From assembly GCF_002093745.1 (NCBI RefSeq), contig NZ_MTSB01000020.1, positions 1-64,000 of the forward strand: 64,000 bases of DNA, in the 5' to 3' direction. Positions 18,519-27,773 of this stretch are shown here, piece by piece; the first letter of the stretch is position 1; each line of letters begins with the position of its first letter. Source of the DNA: Pseudomonas graminis. Its GTDB lineage: Bacteria; Pseudomonadota; Gammaproteobacteria; Pseudomonadales; Pseudomonadaceae. The notes under the pieces are model-generated. The model ran no database searches. It saw only the letters and a list, made by a program, of their open reading frames with translations, and had not been told where the DNA came from. A program made the translations under genes and the position numbers.

Positions 18519-18986
18519 TCAATACCAGTTCGGGTCGTTGCGCAATTGCTCTTGCAACAGACTCTTCATGCCTTTGTCAGGCTCACCCAAATAGCGGTAA
18601 GTCGCGTGACGGGTTGGCGATTTGTCTGCGGGCAGGCCTGCAGGCACTTCAACCAGCATGGCGTAAGCATCTTCCTTGTCGAAGCTGACAGCCACGATCA
18701 GGCGCTTGCTCTTGCACGTATCAGCAGTTTCGCAGAGCGGCCCCGCCAGATACTTGTCACCGTCCTCGGTAACTGCCGTCATTTGCTGCACGGAGGTGCC
18801 TGACAGGTTAATCACCCAGTCTGGCAGCCGCTCTTCCTTCTTGACGACCTTCGCCCAGGTGGTGCGGTACTCAGGGGCAGAGCTCAAAAGCTCGTTAACC
18901 CTCGACTGCCCATCGTTGGCAGCCAGTGCCATGGCACTACCGCCCAACAACAGGGCGGCGGCCAGCGTGCGAAATGACGTTTGCAT
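18519..18986 (-). CDS. Ivy-family lysozyme-inhibitor-like periplasmic protein
   Basis: This 155-residue protein has a Sec signal peptide (MQTSFRTLAAALLLGGSAMALA, cut before ANDG). The mature region follows the Ivy family: TTWAKVVKKEERLPDWV, SGTSVQQMTAVTEDGDKYLAGPLC, then IVAVSFDKEDAYAMLVEVP, and the end SLLQEQLRNDPNWY. Ivy proteins sit in the periplasm and block C-type lysozyme with a disulfide loop reading CKPHDC. Here the loop is CETADTC (Cys85 to Cys91), one residue longer and without the key histidine, so inhibition of lysozyme is uncertain. The start at 18986 has GAGG at a good distance. It lies 2 bp after the DUF1328 gene and is presumably co-transcribed with it. Confidence 0.78.
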   Translation of the reverse strand: MQTSFRTLAAALLLGGSAMALAANDGQSRVNELLSSAPEYRTTWAKVVKKEERLPDWVINLSGTSVQQMTAVTEDGDKYLAGPLCETADTCKSKRLIVAVSFDKEDAYAMLVEVPAGLPADKSPTRHATYRYLGEPDKGMKSLLQEQLRNDPNWY

Positions 18987-18988
18987 CC

Positions 18989-19204
<216 letters not shown>

Positions 19205-19214
19205 TCAAATCGGA

Positions 19215-19502
19215 TCAAAAGACCCATTTTTGCTGCGGCGCAACTTCATTTACCGAGACCAGACCGTCCACAGGACGAACGCTCGACGACATATCCCGAT
19301 TCGCAGAAGCACTGACTTCGCGGTAGGAGATGTTGTTACTGTGAATGAATGGCTGTTTGATTTGAGTTGCCTCGTTGGCTTGACTCCAACGCTGGAACTG
19401 CTGAATGGCGATCAGAGTGACAAACAGGGCAAGCAGCAGGAAAAGACCTTGCTGGATGTGCAGGGGAGACATACGAAATTGTGCAAGACGCTGGCTGTTC
19501 AT
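19215..19502 (-). CDS. Small single-pass membrane protein of unknown function
   Basis: This 95-residue protein is not one I recognise. A cytoplasmic N terminus (MNSQRLAQFRMSPLHIQQ) leads into one membrane helix (LFLLLALFVTLIAI), then a polar region of about 60 residues predicted to lie in the periplasm, ending in QQKWVF. AGGGGA lies upstream of the ATG at 19502. A sigma-54-like promoter lies 75 bp upstream on the same strand. Its neighbours are envelope proteins, but its role is unknown. Confidence 0.6.
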   Translation of the reverse strand: MNSQRLAQFRMSPLHIQQGLFLLLALFVTLIAIQQFQRWSQANEATQIKQPFIHSNNISYREVSASANRDMSSSVRPVDGLVSVNEVAPQQKWVF

Positions 19503-19576
19503 TCGCAAATTCCCCTGACCTGAGTGGGCAATCAATCTGATGGGTCTGTGTGTCACGACCTAGTTGAAAGGGATAT

Positions 19577-19592
19577 TGCAGACTGCATGCCA
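19577..19592 (-). promoter_or_regulatory. Candidate sigma-54 (RpoN) -24/-12 promoter
   Basis: On the minus strand the site reads TGGCATGCAGTCTGCA, matching the TGGCACG-N4-TTGCA pattern with the GG and GC elements at the required spacing and two mismatches. Start-site position would leave a leader of about 65 bases before the ATG at 19502. Confidence 0.45.
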
Positions 19593-19666
19593 ACTTTTTA
19601 TACGCTATTAAATTCAATAAAATCAGTGGGTTATAAAGTCTCGCGGAGCGCTCCTACAAGCAAGCT

Positions 19667-19692
19667 GCACGATTACACCTTTGTAATCGTGC
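19667..19692. terminator. Strong hairpin after the BON-domain gene
   Basis: Perfect 11-bp arms GCACGATTACA and TGTAATCGTGC enclose the tetraloop CCTT. It lies 38 bp past the stop codon at 19731 on the minus strand. Neither side has a real U-run, so it may be a transcript end stabiliser rather than a classic terminator. Confidence 0.6.
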
Positions 19693-19730
19693 GTTCTGCA
19701 CGAACAGATCCGGGCCAAATGATCGCCGGC

Positions 19731-20570
19731 TCAGCCAGCGCTGCGCGTCATGACCTTCAGCGCATCGCCGTTGACGCCTTTGACGCCACGAATGTTTCGT
19801 GCAATTTCGACCGCCAGCTCCTTTTCGGCGAAGTTGGCGACCACACCGTTGAGGCTGACGACTCCCGCCTTGGTGTCCACTTTGATGTTCATCCCGTCCA
19901 GATTGCGGCTGTAGATCAGGCTTGCTTTCACTTTGCTGGTGATCCACGCGTCGCTCATTTCCTCGGTGGGCGTCAGTGACTGCGGCTGGGCCTTGGCGGC
20001 AATGGAATCGGCGGCGCTCAGGCTGATCAGGTTGTTGACGCTGACCACGCCGTCGGTATTGGTCGCCAGGCTGCCTGCCAGCTCTTTGGCCTCAGGGCTT
20101 TGCGCACGACCTTTGAGTGTCACGACGCCGTCCTTGCTGTCTACATCGATGTTCAGTGCCTCGGTGACACTGCTCCACAGCAGCTTGGACTTGACCGTGG
20201 CGACCAGCGTCGCATCTTCGAAGCGCTGTGCCATGCTGGTTCGGGTGCCCGGCTCGCTGGCGACGGAGGGGTCGATTTCCAGCTGGTTGTCGACTTTTTC
20301 AATACCTTTTGTGTCCAGCGCAATGCGTTCGGCCAGTTCGCGATCTACCTCGTCTTCCACTTTGCCTTTGAGAATGGCGGTGCCTTGATCGACATTCACT
20401 TCGATCTTGAATGGGCTCAAATGCTTGTTCAGCGCGAAGGCTGTCCAGATCGAACCTTCCTGACGCGCCTCGGTGAGCTGGGTCGGCAGATCGGGCTGGG
20501 CGAAAGCCGGGCCGCTGCCGAGCAACGCGACGGAGGCGGTAATCAAGGCAATCTTTTTCAGCGAAAACAT
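19731..20570 (-). CDS. Periplasmic protein with three BON domains (OsmY-like)
   Basis: This 279-residue protein has a signal peptide (MFSLKKIALITASVALLGSGPAFA). Three BON repeats follow at about residues 30-100, 112-185 and 205-275, each with the pattern VxxDxxxGxxxLxGxV (VNVDQGTAILKGKVE, VDSKDGVVTLKGRAQ, VDTKAGVVSLNGVVA). BON domains bind phospholipid surfaces; E. coli OsmY, with two of them, is a periplasmic stress protein and chaperone. Three copies is one more than OsmY. It lies divergent from algB across 197 bp. Confidence 0.88.
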   Translation of the reverse strand: MFSLKKIALITASVALLGSGPAFAQPDLPTQLTEARQEGSIWTAFALNKHLSPFKIEVNVDQGTAILKGKVEDEVDRELAERIALDTKGIEKVDNQLEIDPSVASEPGTRTSMAQRFEDATLVATVKSKLLWSSVTEALNIDVDSKDGVVTLKGRAQSPEAKELAGSLATNTDGVVSVNNLISLSAADSIAAKAQPQSLTPTEEMSDAWITSKVKASLIYSRNLDGMNIKVDTKAGVVSLNGVVANFAEKELAVEIARNIRGVKGVNGDALKVMTRSAG

Positions 20571-20767
20571 AGGGGGCTTTCCTTTTGAAGTGAATTTCGT
20601 CTCCGGATAGACGGTTTTAACGACATAAATGCGGATTAATCACCCTGTTCGCCATTAGACGATCAGACAGCTAACATGCATGCCGCAGAATCAATCAGAA
20701 TTGACCATGCAACTTGCCCGATGATTCCGAGACTAACTGAGACAATTCATTAAGGAGCGTAGGAAAA

Positions 20768-22114
20768 ATGGAAGCAGCCACTGAGAATCAGGGCCGTATT
20801 CTGCTTGTGGACGATGAGTCCGCCATCCTCCGCACCTTCCGGTACTGCCTGGAAGACGAAGGTTACAGTGTCGCCACTGCCAACAGCGCAGCGCAGGCTG
20901 ACACACTTATGCAGCGCCAGGTGTTTGACCTGTGTTTTCTCGATTTGCGTCTGGGCGAAGACAACGGCCTTGATGTGCTGGCCCAGATGCGCATTCAGGC
21001 GCCGTGGATGCGCGTGGTGATCGTGACCGCGCACTCGGCCGTCGATACTGCTGTTGATGCCATCCAGGCCGGCGCAGCCGACTATCTGGTAAAACCGTGC
21101 AGCCCCGATCAATTGCGCCTCGCGACTGCCAAGCAGCTTGAGGTGCGACAGTTGTCTGCACGGCTCGAAGCGCTGGAAGGTGAGGTTCGCAAGCCAAAAG
21201 ACGGCCTGGACTCCCACAGTCCTTCGATGATGGCCATTCTGGAGACAGCTCGCCAGGTCGCGGTCACCGACGCGAATATCCTGATTCTGGGTGAGTCGGG
21301 CACCGGTAAAGGCGAGCTGGCCCGTGCGATACACGGCTGGAGCAAGCGCGCCAAGAAGTCTTGCGTCACGATTAACTGCCCGTCACTCACCGCTGAGTTG
21401 ATGGAAAGCGAACTGTTCGGCCATAGCCGTGGCGCTTTCACCGGCGCCAGCGAAAGCACGCTGGGTCGCGTCAATCAGGCGGATGGCGGCACGCTGTTTC
21501 TCGACGAGATCGGCGATTTTCCGTTGACGTTGCAGCCCAAGTTGCTGCGTTTCATTCAGGACAAGGAATACGAGCGCGTCGGTGACCCTGTTACCCGTCG
21601 TGCGGACGTGCGTATTCTGGCTGCCACCAACCTCAATCTTGAGGACATGGTGCGCAGCGGGCGTTTCCGTGAGGACCTGCTGTACCGGCTGAACGTGATC
21701 ACCCTGCATCTGCCCGCCTTGCGGGAACGCAGCGAAGACATCCTGACCTTGGCAGACCGCTTTCTGGCGCGTTTCGTCAAGGAATACGCTCGTCCGGCGC
21801 GAGGCTTCAGTGACGAGGCACGTGCCGCCCTGCTCAACTACCGCTGGCCTGGCAACATCCGCGAGCTGCGTAACGTGATCGAGCGTGCCAGCATCATCTG
21901 TCCGCAGGAGCGTGTGGAGGTCAGCCACCTGGGCATGGCCGAGCAGCCGACGAATAACGCGCCGCGAGTGGGCGCAGCGCTGAGCCTGGACGAACTGGAA
22001 AAAGCACACATCGGCGCCGTGCTGGCAACCAGCGAAACCCTTGATCAGGCGGCCAAGACACTGGGTATCGACGCATCGACGCTTTACCGCAAACGCAAAC
22101 AGTACAACCTATGA
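20768..22114 (+). CDS. algB: Sigma-54-type response regulator AlgB
   Basis: This 448-residue NtrC-family regulator has a receiver domain with the phospho-acceptor Asp59, an AAA+ central domain with Walker A GESGTGKG at 175-182, a GAFTGA sigma-54 contact loop at 222-227, GRFREDLLYRLNVITLHLP, and a C-terminal Fis-type helix-turn-helix (AAKTLGIDASTLYRKRKQYNL). In P. aeruginosa AlgB activates alginate genes and is controlled by KinB. Although the GAFTGA loop is intact, AlgB has been reported there to work without its own phosphorylation. kinB follows after 10 bp. AGGAGCG lies before the start. Confidence 0.96.
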   Translation: MEAATENQGRILLVDDESAILRTFRYCLEDEGYSVATANSAAQADTLMQRQVFDLCFLDLRLGEDNGLDVLAQMRIQAPWMRVVIVTAHSAVDTAVDAIQAGAADYLVKPCSPDQLRLATAKQLEVRQLSARLEALEGEVRKPKDGLDSHSPSMMAILETARQVAVTDANILILGESGTGKGELARAIHGWSKRAKKSCVTINCPSLTAELMESELFGHSRGAFTGASESTLGRVNQADGGTLFLDEIGDFPLTLQPKLLRFIQDKEYERVGDPVTRRADVRILAATNLNLEDMVRSGRFREDLLYRLNVITLHLPALRERSEDILTLADRFLARFVKEYARPARGFSDEARAALLNYRWPGNIRELRNVIERASIICPQERVEVSHLGMAEQPTNNAPRVGAALSLDELEKAHIGAVLATSETLDQAAKTLGIDASTLYRKRKQYNL

Positions 22115-22124
22115 ATGACCTCCG

Positions 22125-23912
22125 ATGAAACTGGCCATGAAGCTGCGCACACGCCTTTTTCTGAGTATTTCGGCCTTGATCACGGTCGCGCTGCTCGGGT
22201 TGCTGCTGGGGCTCGTCAGTGTCATGCAGATGGCCCGGACTCAGGAATCATTGATTCAGCACAACTTCGCCATTCTCGATCTGGGCTTGAAGCTGCGTCA
22301 GAACCTGGGCGATCAGCTGGTAATGATGACCGGTTCCCAGCGCAACACGCTTGAGCTGCATAACGCTCAGGTTCAGTTCGAGGAGTTGCTGGAGCAAGGT
22401 TCGGTGCAGGATACGCAGCAGAACGTGCGTAATGGCTTCGAGACAACCAAACGCGATTACCAACGGTTCATCGAGTTCTGGAACCGCTTCGGCGATGACC
22501 CGCGCGGTATTCGTGGAAACCCGCAACTGAGCGACAGTTTCGATACGTTGCGCAACGGGTTGCTGAATGTGCATCGCAAGGCGCTTGAAAACATCAGCAA
22601 TGCCGAGATCAATTCCCGGGATCGCGCTTTGTGGATCGCGGGCCTGTTGGGGCTGGTCGGGCTGGCAGTGCTGTGCATCGGTTTTGTGACCGCCCACGGT
22701 ATTGCACGGCGTTTCGGTGCGCCGATCGAAGCGTTGGCCAAAGCGGCTGATCGTATTGGCGAAGGCGACTACGAAGTCACCCTGCCTATTTCTTCGGCCG
22801 CTGAAATGAACCTGCTGACCCGGCGCTTCGGCATCATGGCTGAGGCCCTGCGTCAGCATCAGGCGACCAACGTCGATGAGCTGCTGGCGGGTCAGCAGCG
22901 CCTGCAGGCGGTGCTCGACAGCATTGACGATGGCCTGCTGATGATTGATCGCCAAGGGCATCTTGAGCATTTGAATCCCGTGGCCCAGCTTCAGCTCGGG
23001 TGGGACGAGAGTCGCCTCGGGCAGAGCCTCGGGGTTGCATTGAGCCGTCCGGAGCTGGATGAGCAATTGCATCTGGTCCTGCGCGGCGGGACGCTGGAGC
23101 GTGCGCCGGAAGATCTGGTCATCGAAATAGACGGCGAATCGCGATTGCTGACCTACAGCATGACGCCGGTGAGTCACACCAAAGGCCATATCCTGGGCGC
23201 TGTGATGGTCCTGCACGATGTCACCGAGCAGCGGGCGTTCGAAAGGGTTCGCAGCGAGTTTGTACTAAGGGCTTCGCATGAACTGCGCACGCCGGTCACC
23301 GGGATGCACATGGCGTTCGGCCTGTTACAGGAGCGGCTGCATTTCGCGCCTGAATCCCGCGAAGCCGATTTGCTCAACACGGTCACCGAGGAAATGCAGC
23401 GGTTGATGCAACTGATCAATGACCTGCTGAATTTCTCCCGTTATCAGAATGGTTTGCAGAAACTCAAGCTGGCGCCGTGTTCCATCGAAACATTGCTGGA
23501 AGAAGCCAAGGCCCGGTTCGAAGAGCAGGCCCTTGAGCAGGACATCGTGCTGATGCTGGACATTCAGGAACCGCTGCCGCGCCTGCACGCTGACCAGTCC
23601 CAGCTGGAACGTGTGCTGGACAACCTGCTGGACAACGCCCTGCGCCACACACCGCCCAAAGGCCTCATTCGTTTGCAGGCCAGGCGTCACGGTGAACGCG
23701 CGATCATCAGTGTCGAAGACAACGGCGAGGGCATCGCCTATGGGCAGCAGGGACGAATCTTCGAGCCTTTTGTCCAGGTCGGCCGTAAAAAAGGCGGCGC
23801 TGGCCTTGGGCTGGCGCTGTGCAAGGAAATCGTCCAGCTCCACGGCGGACGCATGGGCGTTTATTCAAGGCCTGGGCAGGGCACGCAGTTTTACATGGCG
23901 CTGCCGCTTTGA
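22125..23912 (+). CDS. kinB: Sensor histidine kinase KinB
   Basis: This 595-residue inner-membrane kinase has membrane helices near residues 11-35 and 169-190 flanking a periplasmic sensor domain rich in helices. HAMP (near 191-245), a PAS domain (VLDSIDDGLLMIDRQGHLEHLNPVA), HisKA with His385 in SHELRTPV, and HATPase motifs (DNLLDNALRHTP, DNGEGI, GGAGLGLALCKEIV) follow. It acts on AlgB, largely as a phosphatase in P. aeruginosa, repressing alginate. It lies immediately after algB and is followed by the convergent amidase gene. Confidence 0.95.
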   Translation: MKLAMKLRTRLFLSISALITVALLGLLLGLVSVMQMARTQESLIQHNFAILDLGLKLRQNLGDQLVMMTGSQRNTLELHNAQVQFEELLEQGSVQDTQQNVRNGFETTKRDYQRFIEFWNRFGDDPRGIRGNPQLSDSFDTLRNGLLNVHRKALENISNAEINSRDRALWIAGLLGLVGLAVLCIGFVTAHGIARRFGAPIEALAKAADRIGEGDYEVTLPISSAAEMNLLTRRFGIMAEALRQHQATNVDELLAGQQRLQAVLDSIDDGLLMIDRQGHLEHLNPVAQLQLGWDESRLGQSLGVALSRPELDEQLHLVLRGGTLERAPEDLVIEIDGESRLLTYSMTPVSHTKGHILGAVMVLHDVTEQRAFERVRSEFVLRASHELRTPVTGMHMAFGLLQERLHFAPESREADLLNTVTEEMQRLMQLINDLLNFSRYQNGLQKLKLAPCSIETLLEEAKARFEEQALEQDIVLMLDIQEPLPRLHADQSQLERVLDNLLDNALRHTPPKGLIRLQARRHGERAIISVEDNGEGIAYGQQGRIFEPFVQVGRKKGGAGLGLALCKEIVQLHGGRMGVYSRPGQGTQFYMALPL

Positions 23913-23936
23913 GGGGTTAACCCCCTCGTTTGCCCG

Positions 23937-24716
23937 TCAATTCGAGTGATTGAGCACCTGCAAGATAGCCGCGCTTTGTGCGTCCGGCTCGCCGTCGAAG
24001 CGGGCAGGGCGGTAGTGCATCTGGAAAGCAGCCAGCACCTGACGGGTCTCTGTGTCGAGTTCTCCGGTCTGCGGGGTGGTGTAGCCCAGTCGGGCAAGTT
24101 GTTGCTGAAACCAGCTGATGCTCGGCAGGTTGACTGCCAGCAGCGCCTGACGCTGGGCGACCAGTCGTTCGTCTGGCCAGATGCCAAGGCCTTCAGCGGC
24201 CAGGCGTTTCCACGGGAATAACGGCCCCGGGTCTTGCTTGCGCAGCGGTGCTATATCGCTGTGGCCGATGACATGCTTGGGGTCGATCCTGTTGCGCTTG
24301 ACGACGTCTTTGAGCAGTACCGTGATCGACTGGATCTGGGCCTCGGTGTACGGATACCACAGGCGACCGGTCGGCGTGTCCTTGAAGCCGGGGTTGACGA
24401 TTTCAATGCCGATCGAGCTGGAGTTGAGCCACGTACGCCCCTCCCATTCGCTTTCGCCGGCATGCCAGGCGCGGGCGTTTTCATCCACCAGTTTGTAGAT
24501 TGTGGCCTGCTTGTCATCACCGATCAGGTAATGGCTGCTGACCTCGCCGTGGGTCAGCAATTGCAGGGATCGCTCCATCGATGCCGAGGTGTAGTGCATG
24601 ACGACATACTGAACCCGGTTGTCGAAGTTCACCGATGGGTGGCTGGTGTCCAGCTTGGGACCGCTGGAGCAGGCTGTGAGAATGAGCAGCAGAAAGGCAG
24701 AGAAATACAGCTTCAT
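23937..24716 (-). CDS. ampDh2: N-acetylmuramoyl-L-alanine amidase, AmpDh2-type lipoprotein
   Basis: This 259-residue protein has a lipoprotein signal with the lipobox LTAC and lipidated Cys16. An amidase_2 domain follows: zinc-binding His41 in MHYTSA, the IGIEIVNPG core, and GHSDIAPLRKQDPG carrying the later His and Asp. A C-terminal peptidoglycan-binding helix bundle is present (FQQQLARLGYTTPQTGELDTETRQVL). AmpDh2 is anchored to the outer membrane and cleaves the peptide from MurNAc. The gene is beside kinB in P. aeruginosa too. The start at 24716 is the signal-peptide ATG, 17 codons inside a longer open stretch. Confidence 0.93.
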   Translation of the reverse strand: MKLYFSAFLLLILTACSSGPKLDTSHPSVNFDNRVQYVVMHYTSASMERSLQLLTHGEVSSHYLIGDDKQATIYKLVDENARAWHAGESEWEGRTWLNSSSIGIEIVNPGFKDTPTGRLWYPYTEAQIQSITVLLKDVVKRNRIDPKHVIGHSDIAPLRKQDPGPLFPWKRLAAEGLGIWPDERLVAQRQALLAVNLPSISWFQQQLARLGYTTPQTGELDTETRQVLAAFQMHYRPARFDGEPDAQSAAILQVLNHSN

Positions 24717-24810
24717 GGGATTGGCAGCGTCGGCGGGAAATGAAACATCATAACAAAACGCGGGCAAAATGCTTCAACGTCGAAACATTCGTTCAGTCAA
24801 AATGTTTCAG

Positions 24811-26892
24811 TCAGCCTTGTTCAACCCTGTTGCGGCCATTTTCCTTGGCTTTATACAGCGCCTGATCGGCGCGTTTTATCGCGGTATCGCTTCGTTCGCC
24901 CTGGCGTAGCGCGGTGAGCCCGATGGAAACGGTGATCGTGACGCGTTCGCCCTTGAAGTGGAACGGGCACTCTTCGACTGCCGCTCGCAGTTCATCCAGC
25001 AACGTCAGTCCTGCGCCAAGCGGTGTGGCCGGTAGAAGCATGACGAACTCTTCACCGCCGAACCGGGCCAGGAAATCATTGGGCCGCATGCGTTTTTTAA
25101 GCACGCTGGCAACGATCTTCAACACCTTGTCGCCAGCCAGATGGCCGTATCCATCGTTGATCCGTTTGAAATGGTCCAGGTCGAGTATGCCCACCAGCAG
25201 GCTGTTTTTCGCCTGTTGCCACTGACTCATTTCAAGTTCGAGACGCTCGCCCCATGCAGCGCGATTGGCCAGCCCGGTGAGCGGGTCGATCAAGGCTTTC
25301 TGGCGTTGTTCCTCCAGGTGGGTTCTGAACCCCAGCGCTTCCTGCTCCATGCTCGCCACGCGAGCCGAGAGGCCTTGCAGCCGCGAGGCGACTTCCCGTT
25401 CACGGTCGTCGCGTTTTCGTTGGTAGTGATCCATCGTGCTGAGCAGGCCTTCCAGGCGGTTATCCAGCACCTGCTTGAGGCTCGGCAGATCGGAAGCATC
25501 CTGAACGCTGGTTTGCAGACCGCCGACCTGCTCGCGCAATTGGTCGTTCAGGTCGCGGGCCGTGGACTGCACCTCGGCATGGTCTTCACTGGCGGCTTGC
25601 AAGTGGCTCTGGAATGACTCGAGTCGCTCGTTGAGCTGCTTGAGGTAGATGCCGAATTCCTGTTGGCCGCCGTTGTTGATCGCCAGCATCAGCACCGCCA
25701 GATCATCCAGGATCGGCAGCAGTTCGTACCAGTTGAGCCCGTGTTTCAGGCGTAACTGCATGTCCTCGACTTGCGGCCGAAAATGTTCCGACAAGGTCAG
25801 ATCATTGAGCAGGCCCAGCAGGGTTTCTTCGATGTGAGAAGCCACCGAGCTGTAGCTGGGTTCGGGAGAAGAGGGCAGCGAGTAGCCGTCTTCGCCTTCA
25901 GTGGCCTCTGCGTCTGGTGCGGTGCTTTCGGCCTGTTCGTCGACCGGCACGATGATCGGCGCGGGTCGCTGTTGATAAGGCACGCTGGGGATGGGCGCGA
26001 GCCTGTCTGTGAAGTCGACAGGTTCGACATAGGCATAAGCGTTTTCAGCAATCGGTTCGGGAGCGACGTCGGGGGCTGGCGGAGCAACGGGTTCGGCGGC
26101 CGGGGAGGGCGCGGATTCGACCGTTGCCGCAGGCGCCGGAGTGCCGACTTCGCTGACAGGCTCCGCCACTGGGGCGTGCTCGATGACCGGGGCCGCGACC
26201 TCTGTCGGTGTCTGTGTCGGTGCAGTTGGCGCGGGTGAGGCGACTGAGCCGGTCACGGGTTCGGGTGCTTCAGGCGCCTTGTCGGGGTGTTCCTGCACGG
26301 CGGGCGGTGCATCGGTTTGAACGGTCTCAGCCTGAGCCGCTTCAGGAGGGTGTTCACTGCTGTGCCCTTCCCGCACACCGAACAAACGCTGCAGCAAGCC
26401 CTGGCGGGGGCCTTCTTCGCTTTTTTCAAGTTGGGTCAGGGCCTGTCCCTGCAGGCTGCTCAACTCGCTGAGCAGCAAGGGCAGTTCGCGTGCCTGCGAT
26501 GCCCGTTCTTCAAGGTCTTTGGCGAAACGCTTGAGTGGCTTGCGCGTTTCTCGCGTCAAAGGCAGTGCTTGCAGTTGAGCGACCAGCGCAGTCAACGCTG
26601 AGCTGATCTGCCCGACACGTACTTCACGACGATGTTCGGAGTCCAGCACGGCTTTTTCAAGGCGCGGGATCAGGGCCGCGAGGCCGGCGTCCATGTCGTC
26701 GGTGCGGACGATTTCGCGCATTTCCTTCATGCATTCATCGACGGCCCGGTCCGAACCTTCTGCCGCCAGACTGCTGCGCACCAGACCGCGGCGCAGCAAG
26801 TCGAGCCTCGCATCCCAGCGCTTTTCGAGCTTGTCCTGTTGCTCAATCCCTTTGAGGTACTTCTCTTTCCAACGCTCCGCGTCGTCGCTCAT
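24811..26892 (-). CDS. Diguanylate cyclase with long N-terminal coiled/linker region
   Basis: This 693-residue protein ends in a GGDEF domain whose active site reads RFGGEEF, preceded by DPLTGLANRAAW and LDLDHFKRINDGYGH. It should therefore make cyclic di-GMP. The N-terminal 180 residues are charged and helical. A Pro/Ala/Glu-rich low-complexity linker spans roughly residues 190-330, and a second helical part lies near 350-520. No membrane segment is seen. It resembles the cyclase encoded near dsbA in P. aeruginosa. The ATG overlaps the preceding stop in an ATGA junction, so it is translationally coupled to the EEP-family gene. Confidence 0.9.
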   Translation of the reverse strand: MSDDAERWKEKYLKGIEQQDKLEKRWDARLDLLRRGLVRSSLAAEGSDRAVDECMKEMREIVRTDDMDAGLAALIPRLEKAVLDSEHRREVRVGQISSALTALVAQLQALPLTRETRKPLKRFAKDLEERASQARELPLLLSELSSLQGQALTQLEKSEEGPRQGLLQRLFGVREGHSSEHPPEAAQAETVQTDAPPAVQEHPDKAPEAPEPVTGSVASPAPTAPTQTPTEVAAPVIEHAPVAEPVSEVGTPAPAATVESAPSPAAEPVAPPAPDVAPEPIAENAYAYVEPVDFTDRLAPIPSVPYQQRPAPIIVPVDEQAESTAPDAEATEGEDGYSLPSSPEPSYSSVASHIEETLLGLLNDLTLSEHFRPQVEDMQLRLKHGLNWYELLPILDDLAVLMLAINNGGQQEFGIYLKQLNERLESFQSHLQAASEDHAEVQSTARDLNDQLREQVGGLQTSVQDASDLPSLKQVLDNRLEGLLSTMDHYQRKRDDREREVASRLQGLSARVASMEQEALGFRTHLEEQRQKALIDPLTGLANRAAWGERLELEMSQWQQAKNSLLVGILDLDHFKRINDGYGHLAGDKVLKIVASVLKKRMRPNDFLARFGGEEFVMLLPATPLGAGLTLLDELRAAVEECPFHFKGERVTITVSIGLTALRQGERSDTAIKRADQALYKAKENGRNRVEQG

Positions 26893-27764
26893 GCAAGGTT
26901 TCCACCAGAAGGCACAGGCAGCGAGTCCCCACATAATGAAGCAGGCAGGCGAATCTCGACAGCAACCGGCAGGTGATCGGAAATGGGTTGCGCCAGCACC
27001 TGCACACGCTCAAGCGTCAGTGTCGGGCTGAGCAGAATATGATCAAGGCAGCGTTGCGGCCGCCAACTGGGAAAAGTGGCTTCGATCTGTGGTGCCAGTA
27101 AGCCCAGGTCCCGCAGTGGCGAATGTTCCAGCAGATCGTTGGCGTGGGTGTTCATGTCGCCCATCAACACTTGATGACGATAACCACCGATCAGCTCGCG
27201 AATGTAGGCCAGTTGCCGGGTTCGCGTGCGCGTCCCGAGGGCCAGGTGCATCATGACCACCACCAGCGCATCCTCGCCTTCGCCGAAACGGACCAGAATG
27301 GCGCCGCGCCCGGCCGGACCCGGCAGCGGATGATCTTCGATCTTGGTCGGGCGCAAGCGGCTCAACACGCCGTTGCTGTGCTGGGCGAGGCGACCGAGGT
27401 TGCGATTGAGCTGTTGATACCAGTACGGAAAGCCACCCAGTTGAGCGAGGTGCTCGACCTGATTGACGAAGCCGGAGCGCATGCTGCCGCCATCGACTTC
27501 CTGCAAGGCGACCAGATCGAAATCGTTGATCAGGTTGCCGATCTTCTGCAGGTTGACTGCCCGTCCGCCGTGCGGCAGCAGGTGCTGCCAGCTACGGGTC
27601 AGGTAGTGGTGATAGCGTTGGGTGCTGATACCGACCTGGATATTGAAGCTGAGCAAACGCAGCCTGCCGTCTTCCGGCAGACCGCTTTGCGTCAGGTGAT
27701 GTTCGTTGACCTGCGGATCATGCAGGCCAACGATACGCGGGCTACCTTTGCCCCAGCGGCGCAT
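26889..27764 (-). CDS. Endonuclease/exonuclease/phosphatase (EEP) family protein
   Basis: This 291-residue protein has the EEP metallohydrolase motifs LLSFNIQV, LQEVDGG, MMHLALG, MGDMNTHA, and the terminal SDHLPVAVEI with the catalytic Asp-His pair. No signal peptide is visible. The exact substrate, nucleic acid or a phosphodiester, cannot be read from sequence. The gene lies 9 bp after dsbA and overlaps the cyclase gene by four bases (ATGA). dsbA, this gene and the cyclase therefore form one operon. Confidence 0.85.
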   Translation of the reverse strand: MRRWGKGSPRIVGLHDPQVNEHHLTQSGLPEDGRLRLLSFNIQVGISTQRYHHYLTRSWQHLLPHGGRAVNLQKIGNLINDFDLVALQEVDGGSMRSGFVNQVEHLAQLGGFPYWYQQLNRNLGRLAQHSNGVLSRLRPTKIEDHPLPGPAGRGAILVRFGEGEDALVVVMMHLALGTRTRTRQLAYIRELIGGYRHQVLMGDMNTHANDLLEHSPLRDLGLLAPQIEATFPSWRPQRCLDHILLSPTLTLERVQVLAQPISDHLPVAVEIRLPASLCGDSLPVPSGGNLA

Positions 27765-27773
27765 GACGGGCGC

